Below are positions 44,179 to 52,417 of a stretch of DNA of 64,000 nucleotides, piece after piece; position 1 is the stretch's first letter; every line of letters starts with the position of its first letter. The translations under genes and the position numbers were made by a program. This DNA comes from Bacilli bacterium (lineage in GTDB: Bacteria > Bacillota_I > Bacilli_A > RF39 > UBA660), in assembly GCA_017634385.1 (NCBI GenBank), contig JAGBNN010000002.1:217156-281155 (forward strand), read 5' to 3'. The notes beneath the pieces are model-generated. The model was not told the origin of the DNA and ran no database searches. It saw only the letters and a program-made list of their open reading frames with translations.

Positions 44179-44769
44179 TTATGGTCTTACATATGTATTT
44201 GTCATCAATCTATCTAATACTACTTCTCTTGGTGTCCAATATGAAAATCTTAATATATCTTTTTGTTTAGTTGTAAAAAAATATTTAGTAAGAGGATAAT
44301 CATCTACTCTATGTATTATTCCTTTTTTTCTAAGTGTTTTACAAGTAAATAATTTACAAGCCATGCAATTACCTAATGTACATTTACTATCTATTAAATA
44401 TTGGCATTTTCCTCTTCCTTTGCATTCACAGCATCCATTTTTATGACCATTATTTTTATTTCTATCTCTTATACATATATCATCTATAAATTCACAATAG
44501 CCTTCACTTATTCTTTCATCTAAATAAGAACACACAGTATCATATATATATTCATATCTTTCATATTTATCTTTTTTATTAATTGCTATCATTATAGTAG
44601 TTATATCTTTTAATTTAGGATTATTAATATCTTTTTTAGTTAATTTTTTATTATTATAAATAAATTCTAATTCTAAATTTTTTTTATCACATTGTCTTAT
44701 CAATTTTTTAGTTTTTTTAATATGCTCTTCGATATTATCATCAGTTAAATTTATTACTAATTTATCCAC
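44179..44769 (-). CDS. Cys-rich hypothetical protein (paralog 1)
   Basis: A 196-residue protein starting at GTG. An N-terminal helical region is followed by a Cys-rich core near residues 80-150: C in YDTVCSYLDE, C in GYCEFIDDICIRDR, the signature GHKNGCCECKGRGKCQYL, then CTLGNCMACKLFTCKTLRKK. About a dozen cysteines suggest zinc or Fe-S binding. Its neighbour at 44774-45316 shares the same signature (HKNGCC...C.HL.D..C....CKL..C..LR). No enzyme motif is recognisable. The next upstream gene ends 4 bp before it, so they form one operon. Confidence 0.7.
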   Translation of the reverse strand: MDKLVINLTDDNIEEHIKKTKKLIRQCDKKNLELEFIYNNKKLTKKDINNPKLKDITTIMIAINKKDKYERYEYIYDTVCSYLDERISEGYCEFIDDICIRDRNKNNGHKNGCCECKGRGKCQYLIDSKCTLGNCMACKLFTCKTLRKKGIIHRVDDYPLTKYFFTTKQKDILRFSYWTPREVVLDRLMTNTYVRP

Positions 44770-44773
44770 TTTA

Positions 44774-45316
44774 TCACTTCTTTTCCATAAGTTTATACAT
44801 TACATATGTTTTATCTTTAAAAAATGAATATTTAATATAATATTTTTGTTTTATATTAAAGAAATATTTTATTAAAGGTATATCTTTCATCCTAAAATTT
44901 ATTTTATTTTCTCTAAGTATTGGACATGCATATAACTTACAAGAAATAGCAGTTATCTCACAATGTCTATCTTTTAGATGTTCACAAAGACCTCCTCTAG
45001 ATTCTGAATAACAACACCCATTTTTATGTGTTATATCTCCTCTTTCTCTAAAAAATCTACAAACATCATTTTCAAACTCACAATAATTACACTCCAAATA
45101 CTTTTTATCAATATATTTACATACTTCATCATATATAAAACTATATCTTTTAAATATATCTTTTGTATTTATTGCCTTTTCTATATTTTTAAGCCAATAA
45201 TCTTTTGTACCTTTAAATTTAATCTTACAATTATTTTCATCACAATACTTCAAATATTTCTTAGTTTTTTTAATTTCTTTACTAACATCTTTTACATTAA
45301 TTATTAAATCTTTCAT
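44774..45316 (-). CDS. Cys-rich hypothetical protein (paralog 2)
   Basis: A 180-residue paralog of the gene at 44179-44769. Conserved points are IYDEVCKYID, CEFENDVCRFFRERGD, ITHKNGCCYSE and CEHLKDRHCEITAISCKLYA followed by a C and P. Both proteins end in a Lys/Tyr/Phe-rich helical tail (LIKYFFNIKQK against LTKYFFTTKQK). It ends in TGA, a rare stop codon in this window. Likely a metal-binding protein; the family is not recognised. Confidence 0.7.
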   Translation of the reverse strand: MKDLIINVKDVSKEIKKTKKYLKYCDENNCKIKFKGTKDYWLKNIEKAINTKDIFKRYSFIYDEVCKYIDKKYLECNYCEFENDVCRFFRERGDITHKNGCCYSESRGGLCEHLKDRHCEITAISCKLYACPILRENKINFRMKDIPLIKYFFNIKQKYYIKYSFFKDKTYVMYKLMEKK

Positions 45317-45325
45317 AACTACTCC

Positions 45326-45360
45326 ACTTAAAAAGATTATACCATAAATAGTATAATCTT
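45326..45360 (-). terminator. Terminator of the GNAT gene
   Basis: AAGATTATAC and GTATAATCTT arms with an 8-nt loop abut the GNAT stop codon, followed by five T on the minus strand. Confidence 0.85.
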
Positions 45361-45807
45361 TTAAATTTTTAATTCAAAAATTATTCTTTGTTCTAAATAA
45401 CCTAATTTTCTATAAAATTTTAATGCATTTTCATTAAATGACCAACAATTAAATTCTATTCTATCTATTTTTTCTTTTATAGCAATTTCTTTTACTTGAT
45501 TCATTAATTTAGTACCATATCCATTATGTCTATATTTTTCTTTTATCACAAATTCATCTATCCATAAAGATTTTGTAACTTTTTCTTTTATTTCATATGA
45601 TAAATATCCAATTATTTCATTATTTTCTTCTATTAATAATATTTGTAATCCATCATTTTTTATTTGATTTAATACATGTTCTTTTAATACATCAATACTA
45701 ATATTTTTAAAAATATCTTTTCTATGTTCATAATGAAATAAAAAACCTTCATAACATAAATCAAAAAATTCTTTTGTTAAATCTTCTTTATTTGCAAATC
45801 TTATCAT
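45361..45807 (-). CDS. GNAT family N-acetyltransferase
   Basis: A 148-residue GNAT protein. The acetyl-CoA-binding motif A is IKEKYRHNGYGTKLMNQVKE near residues 88-107 (usual pattern R/QxxGxG/A), and the C-terminal motif FNENALKFYRKLGYLEQ is typical. The substrate cannot be told. It starts 11 nt after the ORF6N gene with AGGAG inside the end of that gene, so they are probably coupled. Confidence 0.82.
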   Translation of the reverse strand: MIRFANKEDLTKEFFDLCYEGFLFHYEHRKDIFKNISIDVLKEHVLNQIKNDGLQILLIEENNEIIGYLSYEIKEKVTKSLWIDEFVIKEKYRHNGYGTKLMNQVKEIAIKEKIDRIEFNCWSFNENALKFYRKLGYLEQRIIFELKI

Positions 45808-45818
45808 AAATTACTCCT

Positions 45819-46700
45819 TTATATATCTTTTATTTTATCAAATATTTCATTTAATAACAATTCTATATATTTGAAATTTTGCATTTCATTAATTGCAAAA
45901 CATTTTTTACCTATATCTTTTAACGATGATCCACATACAAATAGTCTTTTTCTATCTATTATTATAAATCTATCATGAAATGAGTCATTTTTTATAAAAG
46001 TTACATTATTATATTGTTCTTCATATTTTTTCTTTAAAATATTATCTATATTCTTAGATACTATTATTACTTGTTGATTTATATTTCTCAAGCAATCTAA
46101 TAGTTCTTTTCCTGCATAATTATCTATTATAATTATTTCTTCTTTAGATTTATTAAAGATATCCATAACAATAGAATATGCATCATATATATCATTTTCA
46201 AAAAATATACTATTATATGTAATATCTTTCGGATTAAACTTATCAAACAATTCATCTATTCTTTTAGTATTATTATCAACTTTATCTTCTAATAGCATAA
46301 ATCTTCTAGGTAATAAATCCCTATTATAATTAATAAAATGTCTCATTTTGACAAATGTATCCATTATTCGAATACTTACTTGTATAGCTTCTTTAGATTT
46401 TAATATTGTTGCGAGCATATAAATACCTTGTTCAGTGAATACACGTGGATTACTTCTAGACTTTGGGCTTATATTTGCAGTCGCATTTTGCGACCACAAA
46501 TTTTTAACCTCATTTTCATTTGTTATCCACGATATTCTTTCTGGAAATTTTTCCTTGTTACGAGATACTGATTCATTTATTCTTTTAGTTTCAACATGAT
46601 ATAGTTTTGCTAAATCAGAATCAAGCATAACCTCCACTCCATTAATTTCATAAATCATATCTTTTATATCTATATTTTCATTTTCTATTATTTCGTTCAT
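45819..46700 (-). CDS. ORF6N-domain protein with C-terminal PLD-like domain
   Basis: A 293-residue protein with an ORF6N domain in the first 110 residues (EINGVEVMLDSDLAKLYHVE, TKRINESVSRNKEKFPER, NPRVFTEQGIYMLATILKS) and a PLD-like C-terminal domain with DRFIIIDRKRLFVCGSSLKD near residues 245-264. The HKD motif is reduced to HDRF. ORF6N occurs in phage antirepressors and in scattered host genes. The ATG at 46700 follows GGAGG, and the start lies about 24 nt after the terminator of an upstream structured RNA. Confidence 0.85.
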   Translation of the reverse strand: MNEIIENENIDIKDMIYEINGVEVMLDSDLAKLYHVETKRINESVSRNKEKFPERISWITNENEVKNLWSQNATANISPKSRSNPRVFTEQGIYMLATILKSKEAIQVSIRIMDTFVKMRHFINYNRDLLPRRFMLLEDKVDNNTKRIDELFDKFNPKDITYNSIFFENDIYDAYSIVMDIFNKSKEEIIIIDNYAGKELLDCLRNINQQVIIVSKNIDNILKKKYEEQYNNVTFIKNDSFHDRFIIIDRKRLFVCGSSLKDIGKKCFAINEMQNFKYIELLLNEIFDKIKDI

Positions 46701-46723
46701 TTTTATTCCTCCTTTCAATATAA

Positions 46724-46752
46724 TAAAAAAGGAAGATACAATTGTATCTTCC
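46724..46752 (-). terminator. Terminator ending the structured RNA
   Basis: GGAAGATAC and GTATCTTCC arms with an AATT loop (46731-46752) followed by six T on the minus strand. Confidence 0.85.
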
Positions 46753-46836
46753 CGAATAGATATATTTCTTCTTGCCTAGAAATATAAATTATCATCATAA
46801 ATTTTGATGTATTAACCCTTGGCAAGTAATTAATAC
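46724..46836 (-). ncRNA. Candidate structured RNA with kissing hairpins upstream of the ORF6N gene
   Basis: About 113 nt from a predicted start at 46836 to the terminator at 46731-46752. Hairpin P1 (7 bp, 46809-46836) has a 14-nt loop containing CTTGCC. Hairpin P3 (9 bp, arms 46761-46769 and 46778-46786) has an 8-nt loop containing GGCAAG, complementary to it. A short hairpin CATCA/TGATG lies between. The two loops could form a 6-bp kissing interaction. The RNA ends about 10 nt before the ORF6N Shine-Dalgarno, so it may be a leader acting by attenuation or an independent small RNA. No known riboswitch consensus fits. Structure is by hand pairing only. Confidence 0.55.
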
Positions 46837-46842
46837 ATTTTA

Positions 46843-46851
46843 ATTATATCA
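46843..46851 (-). promoter_or_regulatory. Extended -10 promoter of the structured RNA
   Basis: TGATATAAT on the minus strand (TATAAT at 46843-46848) overlaps the ABC-F stop codon. The predicted start at 46836 is the first base of hairpin P1. Confidence 0.6.
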
Positions 46852-48348
46852 TATTTTTATTAAACCACCTATATTTAATTCATATATAGTATCAATTACT
46901 TCCTCTATATATTTTCTATCGTGGGATATGCTTATTATACACCCATTATAATTTTTAAGTACATTTCTTATTACAGGATTTGAAAGTGGACTTACATTTC
47001 TTGTAGGTTCATCAAGTAAAAGTACATTGCATTTATCAAGTTCCAATTTTATTAAAAATAATTTTGCTTTTGAACCATTAGATAAATCACTTATTTTTCC
47101 AGTCATTTCTTCTTTAGTAAATTTAATATTTCCTAAAAGCATTCTAGCCCATGTTATATCTTCTTTTTTACCACTTTGACATACAAAATCTAAGACATTA
47201 TCGTATTTATTTAATATATCATCATAATTTTGTGGCATATATCCTACTTTAATATCCTTTCTATCTTTTAATTTATTATATATTTCTTTTATTAATGTAG
47301 ATTTACCTATTCCATTTTTACCTATTATACATATATGTGGATTACCTATAATATTCAAATTTATATTTTTAGATAATACTTTATCTTTTATTTTTAACTC
47401 AGGTATATTTAAATCTAATATAACTTTATTTTTAGGTATATTTACATTTTCAAAATATAAGTTAATTGCTTCTTCAACATCAGGAATTTCAGTTAAATCA
47501 ATTTCATCTAATTTCTTTTCTTGTGATTTTAATGAATGCATTTTCTTTTTTAACATTTTAGCTCCATGAGGATCTTTTCTAGAAATAGATGATTGACTAT
47601 TTTCTACTTTTTCCATTATTCTTCTTAACTTTTCTTCTTTTTTATCTTTTTCTCTTCTTTCATTTTTAGCAATACTTGTTTGTTTATCAATCATTTTAAG
47701 TCTATTATTTACATATGTATCATAATCTATTTTTAAAAGAGTATGTCTGCATTCTTGTTTCTTTTTTATTTGTTCTATATGAAGAATCATATTCGCAGTA
47801 TTAGATAAAAGTGTTTCATCATGAGATACATACATTATTGGTTTATCACAATTATTTATAAATTTTTCAAGCCAATTTAAAGTTTCTATGTCTAAATCAT
47901 TAGTAGGTTCATCTAAGAATAATATATCGTTTTCTTCAAGTAATAAATTTAATATACTAATCTTTACTTTTTCTCCTCCTGATAAAGTACTTATTTCTTG
48001 ATTTAATATTTCATCATTTAAATTTATTGTATTTAGATATTTATAAAAATTAGTTATTTTATCATAATAATCATTTTCATCTTTAAATAGATAATCATAT
48101 ACTTTCAAATTTAATTCTTCTTCAGTTAATGATTGTTTTAAATATCCTATTTTATTTTTATTAAAATTAATATTACCAGTTACTTGTGCATAATCACATA
48201 TACCAAGTATACATTTTAATAATGTTGATTTGCCATTACCTTCTTCTCCTATAATAGCAAGTTTATCATTTTTATTTAAGACTAATGATAAGTCTTTTAC
48301 TATATATCTATCTTTTATTTTTATTGTTAAATTACTTATTTCTAGCAT
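46849..48348 (-). CDS. ABC-F family ATPase (ribosome-associated)
   Basis: A 499-residue soluble protein with two nucleotide-binding domains and no membrane part. NBD1 has GEEGNGKSTLLK, LSGGEKVKI and FLDEPTNDLDIE. NBD2 has IGKNGIGKSTLIKE but an altered signature (LSNGSKAK) and LLLDEPTRNVSPLSNPVI instead of EPTNHLD. A charged linker of about 80 residues (about 235-310) joins them. ABC-F proteins act at the ribosome and some give resistance to drugs that bind the large subunit. A 6-codon leader ORF with alternative hairpins lies upstream. It ends in TGA. Confidence 0.88.
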   Translation of the reverse strand: MLEISNLTIKIKDRYIVKDLSLVLNKNDKLAIIGEEGNGKSTLLKCILGICDYAQVTGNINFNKNKIGYLKQSLTEEELNLKVYDYLFKDENDYYDKITNFYKYLNTINLNDEILNQEISTLSGGEKVKISILNLLLEENDILFLDEPTNDLDIETLNWLEKFINNCDKPIMYVSHDETLLSNTANMILHIEQIKKKQECRHTLLKIDYDTYVNNRLKMIDKQTSIAKNERREKDKKEEKLRRIMEKVENSQSSISRKDPHGAKMLKKKMHSLKSQEKKLDEIDLTEIPDVEEAINLYFENVNIPKNKVILDLNIPELKIKDKVLSKNINLNIIGNPHICIIGKNGIGKSTLIKEIYNKLKDRKDIKVGYMPQNYDDILNKYDNVLDFVCQSGKKEDITWARMLLGNIKFTKEEMTGKISDLSNGSKAKLFLIKLELDKCNVLLLDEPTRNVSPLSNPVIRNVLKNYNGCIISISHDRKYIEEVIDTIYELNIGGLIKI

Positions 48349-48351
48349 GGT

Positions 48352-48387
48352 TATGCCTCCTTTCTTGGCATAATCAAAGTCTATGCC
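48352..48387 (-). promoter_or_regulatory. Alternative hairpins over the ABC-F Shine-Dalgarno
   Basis: Three segments alternate on the minus strand: GGCATA (48382-48387), TATGCC (48367-48372) and GGCATA (48352-48357, overlapping the GGAGG site at 48356-48360). The middle one can pair with either, so the Shine-Dalgarno is either free or held in a hairpin. Confidence 0.6.
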
Positions 48388-48391
48388 TAAC

Positions 48392-48412
48392 TTATTTAAC
48401 TAAATTTCTCAT
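48392..48412 (-). CDS. Leader peptide MRNLVK upstream of the ABC-F gene
   Basis: A six-residue ORF (MRNLVK, stop TAA) with a strong AGAGGTGAT site just upstream. Its stop codon is 4-5 nt before the first of the alternative hairpin segments, so a ribosome halted here would change folding around the ABC-F start. Leader peptides of this kind control ribosome-protection and methylase genes. That this one senses a drug is inference. Confidence 0.55.
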   Translation of the reverse strand: MRNLVK

Positions 48413-48437
48413 CTTATCACCTCTTATATATTTATTT

Positions 48438-49526
48438 TTATTTTAATAAATCAACTTTACTAATAAAATCATTAATTGCTTTATACCAAGAAAACATTCC
48501 TTGTTTCTTTTTTGCAAAATTTTCTTTTTCTTCTTTTGTAGCATTTGGATTATTTATATCAAATCTAGATAATACTCTTTCATAGCAAGTTTTAATACTT
48601 GTTCTCATTACAATTAATTTTCCTTTTAAGATAGTTACATCTTTTATATTTCTATATTGTGCTGAATCAATTACAATTGTTTTATCGCTATCTTTAAAAT
48701 AATCTAATACTTTTTTATAAAAATCATCAAAATTAGTAAATAGATAATCTTTAGGTTTATCTTTAAATATTTTTCTTAAATCTATACTTTCTTTATTATC
48801 AGATTCTTTATTACTAAATACTATATCTGTATCAATAACAATATAATTATCATCATTTATATATTTATTACTGAAATATGATTTACCACTTCCAGATTCA
48901 CCAGTTAAATTAATTATCTTATCGTCAGTTATATCTTTTATATAAGGTTCTTTATCTATTGTTTCACTTATAAAAAGTTCTTTGTTTTTAAAATACATCT
49001 CTTTTGTTATTAATAATTCTTTTGCTTTTTCTTCTTTATTAAATTTAATATTAATTTCTTCTTTATCAGTATGAATAAATCCTGCTTTTTTAAATGTCTT
49101 AATAGCATTCTCTCTTGTTAGTGGAATCATATCAGTAAGTTCACTTATATTATTTTCTTCAAATGCTACACGTTCTAATTCTTTTAATGCATCATATGCA
49201 TATCCTTTTCCTCTATAAATTGATTCTATTACTATTCCACAGGAATATTTATTTTCGTTTTTATTATATTGATAATTGACTGCTCCTACAAATTCATTTA
49301 TATCATTATCTTTTATATATGCATAAAATTTGTTTTCTTTTATTCTTTTATTGTAAGTTTCTTCCCATCTTTCTTTCGGAAAATCTATACAACCAGTATC
49401 GTAATGATATCCATAATACGAAACATTATAACCAGCATTATAATTCATTGTATCTGGATCTGATTCTAATTTTTCTTCATAATAATAATCTTCTAATTTA
49501 GGTATATACAAACTTATATTTTTCAT
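48438..49526 (-). CDS. GNAT acetyltransferase fused to a P-loop kinase-like domain
   Basis: A 362-residue two-domain protein. Residues 1-170 are a RimJ/RimL-type GNAT (IVIESIYRGKGYAYDALKEL, AIKTFKKAGFIHTD). Residues 200-362 are a P-loop domain with NLTGESGSGKSYFSNKYI and a Walker B-like DKTIVIDSAQYR, resembling small nucleotide-dependent kinases. Its stop is 90 nt before the ABC-F gene and 25 nt from the leader ORF, and no terminator separates them. The substrate is unknown. Confidence 0.72.
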   Translation of the reverse strand: MKNISLYIPKLEDYYYEEKLESDPDTMNYNAGYNVSYYGYHYDTGCIDFPKERWEETYNKRIKENKFYAYIKDNDINEFVGAVNYQYNKNENKYSCGIVIESIYRGKGYAYDALKELERVAFEENNISELTDMIPLTRENAIKTFKKAGFIHTDKEEINIKFNKEEKAKELLITKEMYFKNKELFISETIDKEPYIKDITDDKIINLTGESGSGKSYFSNKYINDDNYIVIDTDIVFSNKESDNKESIDLRKIFKDKPKDYLFTNFDDFYKKVLDYFKDSDKTIVIDSAQYRNIKDVTILKGKLIVMRTSIKTCYERVLSRFDINNPNATKEEKENFAKKKQGMFSWYKAINDFISKVDLLK

Positions 49527-49533
49527 AATTCAC

Positions 49534-50433
49534 CTACTTTAATTCATTTATCATTCTTTTTACTTTTTGTAAATATATTTCATTATTAGAATGTTTATAT
49601 TTTTGTAAAATATCTATTATTTTATATACTTCTAATCTTTCTTTTAAATATTTAATATTTTTTAATTCATCATAATTATCAATAAACATTTGCATGAATC
49701 CTTCATAATCAGATTCAACTGTTAACATATCTGTTTCTCCACTTGCCCATAACCATGGTTCTTCTTCACATTGATAGAAGATTCTAAAATCATAATCTAT
49801 TGGTGCTTCTACATATCTTTCAAAATCTATTAATTTTAATATTCCATTATTATATATAAAATTATCAAAATGAAGATCAGCATGTACTATACCAAATTTA
49901 TTTTCTTCAAAATATTTATCACATAAATCTAGTAATTTTATTATTGAATCATCATTAATATTTAATTCTTTGATTTTATTTTTTATAAATTCTTTATAAT
50001 CATATTCATTTACTTTTTTACTATGAAATGTCTTTAAAATTTCTATTATTTTTATTATTATTTCTTTTTTCTCTTCATTGTTTAATTTATACCATATTTG
50101 ATATAAAGTTTCACCTTTTATATATTCTGTTATTTCATAATAATATGGCACTATATCTTTAGAAAGATCATAATAATATAATTTTGGTATTTTATCATTA
50201 TCTTTATTTTTATTATAGAAATCTATTTCATTTTTAAATCTTGTTTCATTTTTTTCATCAGTGCATATTCTTATTATATAGTTTCCTACTTTATAAATTG
50301 TATTTGTAAATCCTGCATTTATCTTTTCATATGTTAATCCTTTTAATAAATCATTTGAATTAATTATTTTTTGAACATATTCATCATAAGTATGATTTTC
50401 TTGTTTTGTCATATCACATATTATGTCATACAT
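49534..50433 (-). CDS. Aminoglycoside phosphotransferase-fold kinase (paralog 1)
   Basis: A 299-residue APH/choline-kinase-fold protein. The catalytic loop is GIVHADLHFDNFIYNNG near residues 187-203 (HxDxxxxN), followed by LKLIDFERYVEAPIDYD for metal binding. The N-lobe has INAGFTNTIYKVGNYIIRIC. Substrates of this fold include antibiotics, choline, sugars and amino acids, and none can be assigned here. The start site is weak, with AGGTGT only 2-3 nt before the ATG; the reading frame is open back to the previous stop codon, so a non-standard earlier start is possible. Confidence 0.72.
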   Translation of the reverse strand: MYDIICDMTKQENHTYDEYVQKIINSNDLLKGLTYEKINAGFTNTIYKVGNYIIRICTDEKNETRFKNEIDFYNKNKDNDKIPKLYYYDLSKDIVPYYYEITEYIKGETLYQIWYKLNNEEKKEIIIKIIEILKTFHSKKVNEYDYKEFIKNKIKELNINDDSIIKLLDLCDKYFEENKFGIVHADLHFDNFIYNNGILKLIDFERYVEAPIDYDFRIFYQCEEEPWLWASGETDMLTVESDYEGFMQMFIDNYDELKNIKYLKERLEVYKIIDILQKYKHSNNEIYLQKVKRMINELK

Positions 50434-50484
50434 TACACCTATTAACTCTTGATATCTATTTATTTCATCAATAGTTTTTTCTAC

Positions 50485-51390
50485 CTATTTAGTAGCTAGT
50501 TTAATTTCTTCTTTATCATCAGTAATTATTCCTAAACTTCTATCTAAGTTATATTTTAACCATTTAAACCTATTTATTAATCCACCACAAATTATATTGT
50601 ATCTATTATGTTCAAATGGTTTTATTTTTATATATTCTTCTATTACTGCTTTAAATTTATTACTATCAAAATTATTACTTAAAAATCCTGACCAACATAA
50701 AGCTGTTTCAACTAATTCTAAATATGGATTTGAAATGTTTGCACTTTCCCAATCTATTACTATTGGACTATCATTGTTCCACATAACATTCTTAGGATCC
50801 AAATCTCTATGACACACTGCATAATAATCATTAGCATCATTTAATCTTTCATTAGCTCTTTTTTGAAGTGATTCATATTTTTTATAATTATCTAAAAATT
50901 TACTTTTATAGCTCATACTATTAAATTTTGGATTATTTATATAATCACTAAAATTAATTATATTATTATATTCTTTTTTGTTTTCTTTTAAATTTATTGA
51001 TTTATAATCTAAAGAATGTATTTGTGATAATATTTTTCCTATTTTTTTACAATGATCTATGGTTATTTCGTTATCTTGTAAAGTCTTTCCATCTACAAAA
51101 TCAAATACCATATAATATTCTTCTTTAAAATTATTTATAAAATTATTATTTATATTTAGTGCATTTGAAACTGGTATATTATTTTCTTTTGCTAAATTGG
51201 ATATTTTTTCTGATATAACAAAATTATCATATGCTTCTTTTCTTTGCATTACTTCTGGATTTAATATTTTTATACAATATATTCCTTTATCAGTTTCTAC
51301 TTTAAACATTTTATGCATTAATCCACCAGTTAATTTTGTTATATTTTTAATGTTTCCTAAATCTTGTGATTTACAAAATTCTTCTATCAT
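50485..51390 (-). CDS. Aminoglycoside phosphotransferase-fold kinase (paralog 2)
   Basis: A 301-residue APH-fold protein with the catalytic loop YAVCHRDLDPKNVMWNND near residues 191-208 and IVIDWESANISNPYLELVET after it. The N-lobe has TGGLMHKMFKVETDKGIYC. Substrate unknown. AGGAGGGGG lies just before the ATG. It is followed by the first APH gene and preceded by a hydrolase gene 13 nt away, forming one operon. Confidence 0.78.
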   Translation of the reverse strand: MIEEFCKSQDLGNIKNITKLTGGLMHKMFKVETDKGIYCIKILNPEVMQRKEAYDNFVISEKISNLAKENNIPVSNALNINNNFINNFKEEYYMVFDFVDGKTLQDNEITIDHCKKIGKILSQIHSLDYKSINLKENKKEYNNIINFSDYINNPKFNSMSYKSKFLDNYKKYESLQKRANERLNDANDYYAVCHRDLDPKNVMWNNDSPIVIDWESANISNPYLELVETALCWSGFLSNNFDSNKFKAVIEEYIKIKPFEHNRYNIICGGLINRFKWLKYNLDRSLGIITDDKEEIKLATK

Positions 51391-51403
51391 TTTCCCCCTC
51401 CTT

Positions 51404-52384
51404 TTAAATTGTTAATTCTTTATCAATTTCGAGTATAGTTTTTATTTCTTCTTTTATATCTTCTGTTGCACATCTAGGATCATGTTTATATCCTGGATAT
51501 GTTTTAAATTTTGAATTTATACCTAAATCATTATATATTTCTTGTGTTTTAGGCCATCTATCGTTTATAGGATCTTTTCCAAATATTTTATACATTTGTA
51601 TTAATTCTTCTGTTGTTATTATTCCTTTATATTTAGCTTTACCTTCTTCATTAAATATAAATGGATCATTTTGATTATCTTCTTCACCCATATAATAAAA
51701 TTGTCTTACTTTTTTAAATTCTTCTACATCTGTATTAAAATCTCCAAGTCCAATTGGATACAATAAATTTTCACCATAGTATCTTTTTACTGGAAGAGTT
51801 AATACTCCTGATACTCCACCTGCGATACATAATTTTACTAATTCTGGATGAAGTAAAGTAAATCTATTAGCAAATTTTGCAGATGCTGAAAAACCATCTA
51901 TTATAAATTTATCATCGATAGTAATATTATCTTCTTTTAATCTTTCTTTAGCATCTTTAAACATTTCTATTAATTGTAAATCTACTCTTTCAAGTCCTAA
52001 TTCTTTTATTTGCTTTGTATTTGAATTTAAAGAATTACTTGAAAGCATATGAGTATATATTCCTTCTTCTCCATTATATATTCTTGGAAATAATGGATAC
52101 AAAACTGGTAATCCTAGTTCATTTGCAATACTATAAATTGGAAGTAATGGATATAATCCCTCTTTTTCCATTATTTCATTTCCTTCTTTTAAAGTATTTG
52201 AACTTCCTTTTCCTGTATTACTTCCTTCTATTATCAGTGTTGTATTATTTTTTATATTATTTGGCACAAAGATAACATATCCGAAATTAAAATTATTACC
52301 ATTTGGCACTTGTATTAATTTTCCATCCAACCAAGATAATTTAAGATCTTTCTTTATGTCATATATTTTACAATCATTTCTCAC
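51404..52384 (-). CDS. Alpha/beta-hydrolase-like protein
   Basis: A 326-residue protein with a nucleophile elbow FIIDGFSASAKFANRF near residues 163-178 (GxSxS), LIIEGSNTGKGSSNTL near the oxyanion region and a late His in TYPGYKHDPRC, fitting an alpha/beta hydrolase. The GTG at 52384 is preferred because AGGTGAT lies about 5 nt upstream; another GTG at 52393 overlaps that site. The substrate is unknown. First gene of the operon toward the APH genes. Confidence 0.65.
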   Translation of the reverse strand: MRNDCKIYDIKKDLKLSWLDGKLIQVPNGNNFNFGYVIFVPNNIKNNTTLIIEGSNTGKGSSNTLKEGNEIMEKEGLYPLLPIYSIANELGLPVLYPLFPRIYNGEEGIYTHMLSSNSLNSNTKQIKELGLERVDLQLIEMFKDAKERLKEDNITIDDKFIIDGFSASAKFANRFTLLHPELVKLCIAGGVSGVLTLPVKRYYGENLLYPIGLGDFNTDVEEFKKVRQFYYMGEEDNQNDPFIFNEEGKAKYKGIITTEELIQMYKIFGKDPINDRWPKTQEIYNDLGINSKFKTYPGYKHDPRCATEDIKEEIKTILEIDKELTI

Positions 52385-52401
52385 TACTATCACCTACTTT
52401 A

Positions 52402-52410
52402 ATTATATCA
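52402..52410 (-). promoter_or_regulatory. Extended -10 promoter of the hydrolase-APH operon
   Basis: TGATATAAT with TATAAT at 52402-52407, about 18 bp before the GTG start. Confidence 0.55.
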
Positions 52411-52417
52411 CATTTAA

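Noticed and set aside
46724..46836. Purine riboswitch or type III antitoxin RNA
   Set aside because: The loop-loop idea is similar, but the conserved purine-riboswitch core is absent, and there are no tandem RNA repeats or ToxN-like gene.
49534..51390. Calling the two APH-fold genes aminoglycoside resistance genes
   Set aside because: Only the fold and catalytic loop are visible; this fold has many other substrates.
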